DNA of 5,316 bases, taken from the NCBI GenBank assembly GCA_017444325.1, contig JAFSWV010000012.1, positions 1-5,316 on the forward strand, read 5' to 3'. The stretch is from a bacterium (lineage in GTDB: Bacteria > Auribacterota > UBA3054). Below, in pieces: positions 1 through 5,316 of this stretch. Below the pieces are notes generated by a model that was not told the origin of the DNA, made no database searches, and worked only from the letters and a program-made list of their open reading frames with translations. The position numbers and the translations under genes were made by a program. How positions within the stretch are numbered: the first letter of the stretch is position 1; the number at the start of each line of letters is the position of its first letter.

Positions 1-2
1 AG

Positions 3-344
3 CTTGATCCCTTCAACAAGACCGTGACGCAGTCCCAGCTCTACTCTCTGCGCGGCAACCCGGCTGAAATGGCCGCCGCCATCGAGAAGGCCATCGAGCA
101 GTACGACCCCGATCCCGCTTCTCTGCAGAAAGCTCTCTTCATGCAGGCTCAGGCTTATATGGAAGCCAACGATCAGGCCAAGGCCGAAGAAACCATCAAG
201 AAGACCATCGAAGTCGATCCCGAGACCGATCTGGCCAAGATGCTTTCCGAGCAGATCAAGAGAATGGAACAGATGAAGGCTGCTCAGGAAAAAATGATGC
301 AGGAACGCAAAGCCCAAGCGGAAAAAACCGAAACGGAAGAATGA
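3..344 (+). CDS. C-terminal part of a TPR-repeat protein (5' end outside window)
   Basis: The frame is open to the left edge of the window, so this is the 3' end of a longer gene. The GTG at 24 that could serve as a start is probably an internal valine codon, because the seven codons before it read naturally (LDPFNKT). The visible 113 residues are helical. One segment, about bases 126-221, matches the tetratricopeptide repeat spacing well: Ala at position 8, Tyr at 11, Ala at 20, Ile at 24 and Pro at 32 (the end reads IEVDP). A Lys/Glu/Gln/Met-rich tail with no Cys or Trp follows and probably forms a long charged helix or coiled coil. TPR units mediate protein-protein contacts; the partner and the nature of the missing N-terminal part cannot be told. 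Its TGA stop overlaps the ATG of the fumarase beta gene (ATGA), which suggests one transcript and translational coupling. Coding is confident; the role is unknown. Confidence 0.8.
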   Translation, partial: LDPFNKTVTQSQLYSLRGNPAEMAAAIEKAIEQYDPDPASLQKALFMQAQAYMEANDQAKAEETIKKTIEVDPETDLAKMLSEQIKRMEQMKAAQEKMMQERKAQAEKTETEE

Positions 345-868
345 CTTCCCCAAGGAAAATAGAACTTCCGCTTACCAGGGAAATCGCGGGAGATCTTAGA
401 GCCGGAGAGTATGTGTTGCTCTCCGGCACGATCTACACCGCAAGAGACGCCGCTCACAAGAGGCTCGTTGAAGCCTTAGAAAAAGGCGAGGCTCTTCCTT
501 TCCCTCCTGAGGGCGCGACCATCTATTACACCGGCCCGACGCCGGCCCCTCCCGGAGCCGTCATCGGTTCCGCCGGTCCTACCACCGCCTACCGCATGGA
601 CCCCTATGTCGAACCCTTGCTCAAAGCAGGTGTGCTCGGCATGATCGGCAAAGGTGCCAGAAAAGGGGACGTCCCCGAACTCATCAAGAAATACAAGGCG
701 GTCTATTTCGCCGCGCCAGGCGGCTGCGGCGCCCTTTTAGGCAAAAGCATCAAGGAATGTGAAATCATAGCTTATCCTGACCTCGGCACGGAAGCAGTAA
801 GAAGACTGAGAGTGGAAGATTTCCCCGTCTTCGTCGCCCAGGACAGTTTCGGCAACAGCATATACTAA
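341..868 (+). CDS. Class I fumarate hydratase, beta subunit (C-terminal domain of Fe-S hydro-lyase)
   Basis: The 175-residue product matches the beta half of iron-sulfur fumarases (EC 4.2.1.2, fumarate + water to L-malate, TCA cycle or reductive fumarate branch, cytoplasm). Visible family motifs are LSGTIYTARDAAHKR (residues 28-42), YYTGPTPAPPG (62-72), IGSAGPTTAYRMD (75-87), MIGKG (101-105) and, near the C terminus, DLGTEAVRRLRVEDFP (147-162). From what is known of the Leishmania class I enzyme, the counterparts of its C-domain active-site residues should be Arg35, Thr81, Arg85 and probably Lys104, all present. The cluster-binding cysteines belong to the alpha part, which is not in this window, so this subunit alone should be inactive. 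Length is normal for a separate beta subunit. The ATG overlaps the TGA of the TPR gene; there is no well-spaced Shine-Dalgarno, so coupling is likely. An L-tartrate dehydratase beta subunit is the close alternative; the motifs lean to fumarase. Confidence 0.93.
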   Translation: MTSPRKIELPLTREIAGDLRAGEYVLLSGTIYTARDAAHKRLVEALEKGEALPFPPEGATIYYTGPTPAPPGAVIGSAGPTTAYRMDPYVEPLLKAGVLGMIGKGARKGDVPELIKKYKAVYFAAPGGCGALLGKSIKECEIIAYPDLGTEAVRRLRVEDFPVFVAQDSFGNSIY

Positions 869-870
869 AC

Positions 871-897
871 GCCAAACACCAAAAACCAAAAACCAAA

Positions 898-898
<1 letters not shown>
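871..898. repeat. Heptanucleotide tandem repeat abutting a start codon
   Basis: The gap between the fumarase stop (866-868) and the next ATG (898-900) is almost entirely a period-7 repeat: GCCAAAC at 871-877, then ACCAAAA three times at 878-884, 885-891 and 892-898. The last A of the array is the A of the ATG. The gap contains no Shine-Dalgarno-like purine tract with G, so the repeat itself is the translation initiation region. Short tandem repeats of this kind can gain or lose units by slipped-strand mispairing; here that would change the leader length but not the reading frame. Whether it varies is inference. Confidence 0.8.
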
Positions 899-2562
<1,664 letters not shown>

Positions 2563-2572
2563 CTGACGTCTG

Positions 2573-2621
2573 TTTTGGAAAAAAGGCCGCGGTCAAACCG
2601 CGGCCTTTTTTTATTCCAAAA
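2573..2621. terminator. Bidirectional intrinsic terminator between convergent genes
   Basis: A perfect 8-bp GC stem, GGCCGCGG (2585-2592) and CCGCGGCC (2598-2605), with loop TCAAA, is flanked by six A on the left (2579-2584) and seven T on the right (2606-2612). It therefore ends in a U-tract when read from either strand. The A/T flanks and an outer pair TTTTGGAA (2573-2580) / TTCCAAAA (2614-2621) extend the symmetry further. It begins about ten bases after the stop of the fusion protein gene, and the TAA stop of the minus-strand activase (2611-2613) lies inside its right arm, so it can end both transcripts. Confidence 0.92.
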
Positions 2622-3363
2622 CGCGGGCCTCAACGGGGCAGAGCTTTCTGAAGGTTTCGAGATCCAGAAGGGTTGGAGCGTTTTCGTCAAAGCCCGGATC
2701 AAAGGCGCGGCCGCAGGCCGCGTATTTGCCGCCGGAAGCTGGATTGTAGGGGAGGAAATCGACGGAGGTGAGATTATTGAGCTCCCTGGCCAAATTTGCG
2801 ATGGCGGTCAGGTTTTCTTCGCTGTCAGTTATGGTAGGAATAATGGGCAGCCTAAAGCAGTAGGGCGTTGCGCATTCTTTGTCGAGGCGCCTGATGTTGT
2901 CGATGATCAGGGCTGAGCCTTGGCCGGTCCAGAGCTTGGCTTTTTCTTCGTTGAGAAGTTTTAGCCCGAAGTGAAGGCTCTCTGCTTTTTCCGCCAGGGC
3001 TTTAAGTTTATCATATGGTCCGTGGCCGGAGGTGTCGATTATGGAAGGAAGCGCGTCCTCTACCATGTCGAGCACTTCCAGAAGGAAGTCGGCCTGCAAA
3101 AGCGGCTCGCCTCCGGAAAATGTCACGCCGTCCAGAAGTTCTTTTTTGTCCAGGAGGTATTCCGCCAGCTTTTGCGCGCTCCAATATTCTCCCGCCAATC
3201 TTGTGCCGCCCGGAAAAACGAGGGTCTCCGGTCTGGCGCTCTGTCCTTCCGGGCTATGGCACCATCTGCAGCGCAGAGGACAGCCTTTTAGGAAAACGGT
3301 TATCCTTAGCCCCGGGCCGTCGTGGATGGAAGCTTCCGCTATGTCGAATAGAAGGCCGTCCAT
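2611..3363 (-). CDS. Glycyl radical enzyme activating enzyme (radical SAM, PFL-activase type)
   Basis: The 250-residue protein carries the radical SAM cluster motif CxxxCxxC at Cys28, Cys32 and Cys35 (GCPLRCRWCHSPEG), preceded by HDGPGLRITVFLKG, the typical N-terminal signature of glycyl radical activases. SGGEPLLQ (83-90) is the SAM-binding GGE motif. The enzyme should reductively cleave S-adenosylmethionine and abstract a hydrogen from the radical glycine of the adjacent large enzyme. It is short, like pyruvate formate-lyase activase (about 246 residues), and has no ferredoxin-like insert with two extra [4Fe-4S] clusters after the CxxxCxxC, which many activases of eliminases and decarboxylases carry; only about 40 residues with no Cys separate the motif from the next conserved region. 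The ATG lies 2 bases after the TAA of the glycyl radical enzyme, with no clear Shine-Dalgarno, so translational coupling is likely. Its own stop lies in the shared terminator. Confidence 0.94.
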   Translation of the reverse strand: MDGLLFDIAEASIHDGPGLRITVFLKGCPLRCRWCHSPEGQSARPETLVFPGGTRLAGEYWSAQKLAEYLLDKKELLDGVTFSGGEPLLQADFLLEVLDMVEDALPSIIDTSGHGPYDKLKALAEKAESLHFGLKLLNEEKAKLWTGQGSALIIDNIRRLDKECATPYCFRLPIIPTITDSEENLTAIANLARELNNLTSVDFLPYNPASGGKYAACGRAFDPGFDENAPTLLDLETFRKLCPVEARVLE

Positions 3364-3365
3364 AA

Positions 3366-5316
3366 TTACGCGCCGAAGGCCTGGCGTCCGATGATCTGGT
3401 CCTGGTAAGGCTTGGAGAGCTCCACGAAATAGCCGCTCCAGCCCCAGACGCGGACTATGAGGTCGCGGTAGTTTTCCGGGTGTATCTGGGCGTCGCGAAG
3501 CTTATCGGGATTCAGGGTGTTCAGCTGAAGCTGCTGGCAGCCGAGCTTGACGAAGGCCTGGATAAGCTTTACGACTTTGAGAAGGGCTTCCTCGTTCCTG
3601 AAATAGGAGTCCGCAAGTTCCATGGTTATGGGGCCGCCGTTGCAGATCTTGTCGTAATTCAGTTTGCCGTAGGTCTCAAGTTCGCTTATGATCCCGCGGG
3701 CTCGGACGCCCGGGGCGGGGGCGAGGCTGGAGCTGACGAAGTCGCCGTATTTGCGGCCGTCGGCGGTGGCTTTCAGTTTCTGCCCTTCTCTCTTTTCGGT
3801 CATCAAGACGTAGTGCTGGGCGGAGCCGGAGCCGGGCCTTATGCGTCCGCCTCGGCCGTTGTCTTTTATTTCGGCAAGGGTGTCGGCGAAGATGTCGAAC
3901 AGGCGTTTTAACAAGTCGTCGGCGTAATCGTCGTTGCTGCCGACCTTGTGGGGGACGGCCTTTATCATCTGTCTCAGTTCCTCGTCGTTCTCGTAGTCGC
4001 TTTCCAAGGCGGCCAGGAGCCTTTCGGGGGACACCTGCTTTTGTTCGAAGATCAGGTACTTGACCGCCGCCAGGGCGTCGGCGGCGCTGGAGGAGCCGCA
4101 GCCTTGGCAGCCGTAGTGATAGTGGCTTCCGCCGCCGTTGTTCAGATCGCGGCCTAATTTAACGGCGTTTTTGGAGAAGACGGAAACGATGGGTTCCGGA
4201 AGAAAATAGCTTTCTTCCTCGCAGCTTTTCCTGAAATCTAATGTCTGCGCTTCGGCGGCTGTTTTTAATCTGCCCATTATCCCTTCGAAATCGTCGCCCG
4301 CTTTAAGACCGGCTCTTATGGCCTGGTCCGCAGCTAATGGGAAATTGAAGGCGAACATGTTCGGGGTGTCGCGGCCGTCCTCCACCACGAACTCCCAGCA
4401 GGCCGCGACTGTGTAGTCCCTGGCTGACTCAAGGTCGTAGCCGAAATTTACCAGGCTGGGGATGATGACTTCGTCGTTTTGGTATTGCGGGAAGCCCAGG
4501 CCCTTGCGGGTAAGTTTGGCAGCGGAAAGAAGAAGATCAGGGGGCGTATTGGAATCGACCCTCAGATTGATCTTGGGGTCTATAAGACCGATGTCCTCGG
4601 AGGCCTCAATGCACATGTAGGTGAGGGGATTGATGGCCGGTCTTCCGTTTCTGTCGCAGCCCCCTAACATCATGCTCTGACCGTTGTCTCCCAGCTGGAC
4701 TCCTCTGTAGAGGTCGGCGTCCCTTGAGAGGGAAATGAAAAACTCTTCCAATAGCTCGAAGGCCTCGTCTTTTGTCAGGACGCCTTCCCTGAGGTCTTTT
4801 TCAAGGTAAGGCCACATGTACTGGTCGAAGCGGCCGAAGCCCATGTGTTCGCCGCCGGCGGATCTCATGACGGACATTATGAAGCGCAGGGACTGCAGCG
4901 CTTCGTGAAAGTTTTCCGCGGGGTACTGGGGAACTTTTTCCAAAAGCGCGCGCTGAAATGGCTCTTTTGCGGCTTTTGCATAGCGTCTGGCGAAGGAAGC
5001 CACGGTGTCTATGGTGGCGACGGCGTTCGAAAGGAAATCGACGGCTTCAGGGTCGTTCTTTTTTTCTTCCAGGACTTTTTGGCAGGCGGCTTTTCGCCCC
5101 GCGAGGCCTTCCTTCAGGAGGAGGGGCCATTCGATGGAAAGGTTTTCCAGAGCGCGCCAGGCCCTTGTTTGGTCCAATCCGTTTATCGGGAAGTCCGGGT
5201 TGCCTTTTATAGTCCTGGTGAAGATGATCTTCTCGCCGGGAAAGACAAGGGGAGTTTCTTTATCCAAGATGTACTCGTAGATGAGCCGGTAGCGCCCGTT
5301 GAGGCTGAGGCCCTCA
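3366..5316 (-). CDS. Glycyl radical enzyme of the pyruvate formate-lyase superfamily, substrate unknown (N terminus outside window)
   Basis: About 650 residues are visible. The frame stays open to the right edge and the codons before the TTG at 5265-5267 read naturally (RLIYEYI), so that TTG is not the start; usual length near 750-850 implies a missing N-terminal part. Numbered from that TTG, the glycyl radical motif is RVWGWSGYF (606-614), with Gly609 as the radical site (bases 3441-3443). The active-site cysteine is Cys290 (4398-4400) in VAACWEF, with Glu292 two residues on, matching the Cys-x-Glu of diol dehydratase and C-X-cleaving members rather than the Cys-Cys of true pyruvate formate-lyase. 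The residues differ from the usual GCVEP. Other superfamily features are FGRFDQYMWPYLEKDL (144-159), LIDPKINLRV (228-237), GLGFPQYQNDEVIIP (256-270) and TADGRKYGD (501-509). I recall unstudied PFL-like proteins with a similar ACWEF site, so it may be a known but uncharacterised subfamily. The activase follows directly. Cytoplasmic and strictly anaerobic. Confidence 0.93.
   Translation of the reverse strand, partial: EGLSLNGRYRLIYEYILDKETPLVFPGEKIIFTRTIKGNPDFPINGLDQTRAWRALENLSIEWPLLLKEGLAGRKAACQKVLEEKKNDPEAVDFLSNAVATIDTVASFARRYAKAAKEPFQRALLEKVPQYPAENFHEALQSLRFIMSVMRSAGGEHMGFGRFDQYMWPYLEKDLREGVLTKDEAFELLEEFFISLSRDADLYRGVQLGDNGQSMMLGGCDRNGRPAINPLTYMCIEASEDIGLIDPKINLRVDSNTPPDLLLSAAKLTRKGLGFPQYQNDEVIIPSLVNFGYDLESARDYTVAACWEFVVEDGRDTPNMFAFNFPLAADQAIRAGLKAGDDFEGIMGRLKTAAEAQTLDFRKSCEEESYFLPEPIVSVFSKNAVKLGRDLNNGGGSHYHYGCQGCGSSSAADALAAVKYLIFEQKQVSPERLLAALESDYENDEELRQMIKAVPHKVGSNDDYADDLLKRLFDIFADTLAEIKDNGRGGRIRPGSGSAQHYVLMTEKREGQKLKATADGRKYGDFVSSSLAPAPGVRARGIISELETYGKLNYDKICNGGPITMELADSYFRNEEALLKVVKLIQAFVKLGCQQLQLNTLNPDKLRDAQIHPENYRDLIVRVWGWSGYFVELSKPYQDQIIGRQAFGA

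Noticed and set aside
24..26. GTG as start codon of the TPR gene
   Set aside because: The frame is open upstream to the left edge and no Shine-Dalgarno precedes the GTG, so it is more likely an internal Val codon.
2706..2722. Inverted repeat CGCGGCC-GCA-GGCCGCG
   Set aside because: It lies inside the activase coding sequence with no T-tract, and is explained by GC-rich Gly/Arg/Ala/Cys codons.
3480..3911. Plus-strand open frame of 143 codons opposite the glycyl radical enzyme
   Set aside because: Low-complexity Gly/Ala/Val-rich translation antisense to conserved coding sequence; no signal peptide, motif or ribosome binding site.
5265..5267. TTG as start codon of the glycyl radical enzyme
   Set aside because: The frame continues open to the window edge with plausible sequence, and a start here would leave the enzyme well short of the family's usual length.

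Overview
The window looks like a chromosomal piece of an anaerobic Gram-negative bacterium, most likely of the Lentisphaerota/Kiritimatiellota side of the PVC superphylum. The clues are a PEP-CTERM-type sorting signal, a secreted SUMF1/FGE-fold protein of the kind I associate with those phyla, a two-subunit iron-sulfur (class I) fumarase, and an oxygen-sensitive glycyl radical enzyme with its activase. The taxonomic call is inference from gene content only; no rRNA or other marker gene is present.

Layout. Plus strand, 1-2562: the 3' end of a TPR-containing gene, then the beta subunit of class I fumarate hydratase overlapping it by ATGA, then, after a 29-base gap filled with a heptanucleotide tandem repeat, a 554-codon secreted protein. 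Minus strand, 5316-2611: a large glycyl radical enzyme gene that runs off the right edge, followed 2 bases later by its radical SAM activating enzyme. The two blocks converge on one symmetrical hairpin at 2573-2621 that can terminate transcription from both sides. No untranslated stretch longer than about 50 bases exists; the window is densely coding.

How the genes work together. The minus-strand pair is a self-contained functional unit: the activase uses a [4Fe-4S] cluster and S-adenosylmethionine to place a radical on a C-terminal glycine of the large enzyme, which then acts on an unknown substrate. The fumarase beta subunit needs an alpha subunit that is not in view. The TPR protein and fumarase beta are probably co-transcribed, but no functional link can be shown.

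The most unusual object is the 898-2562 protein. In one uninterrupted frame it joins a short secreted domain ending in a PEP-CTERM-like signal (VPEP, hydrophobic stretch, RKRVR) to what looks like a complete second precursor (a new signal peptide ending NARA, an all-beta-looking region, and a SUMF1/FGE-fold domain). It reads like two exported proteins fused head to tail, or a polyprotein, with an internal GTG start and ribosome-binding-like sequence exactly at the junction and a 7-base tandem repeat abutting the first start codon.
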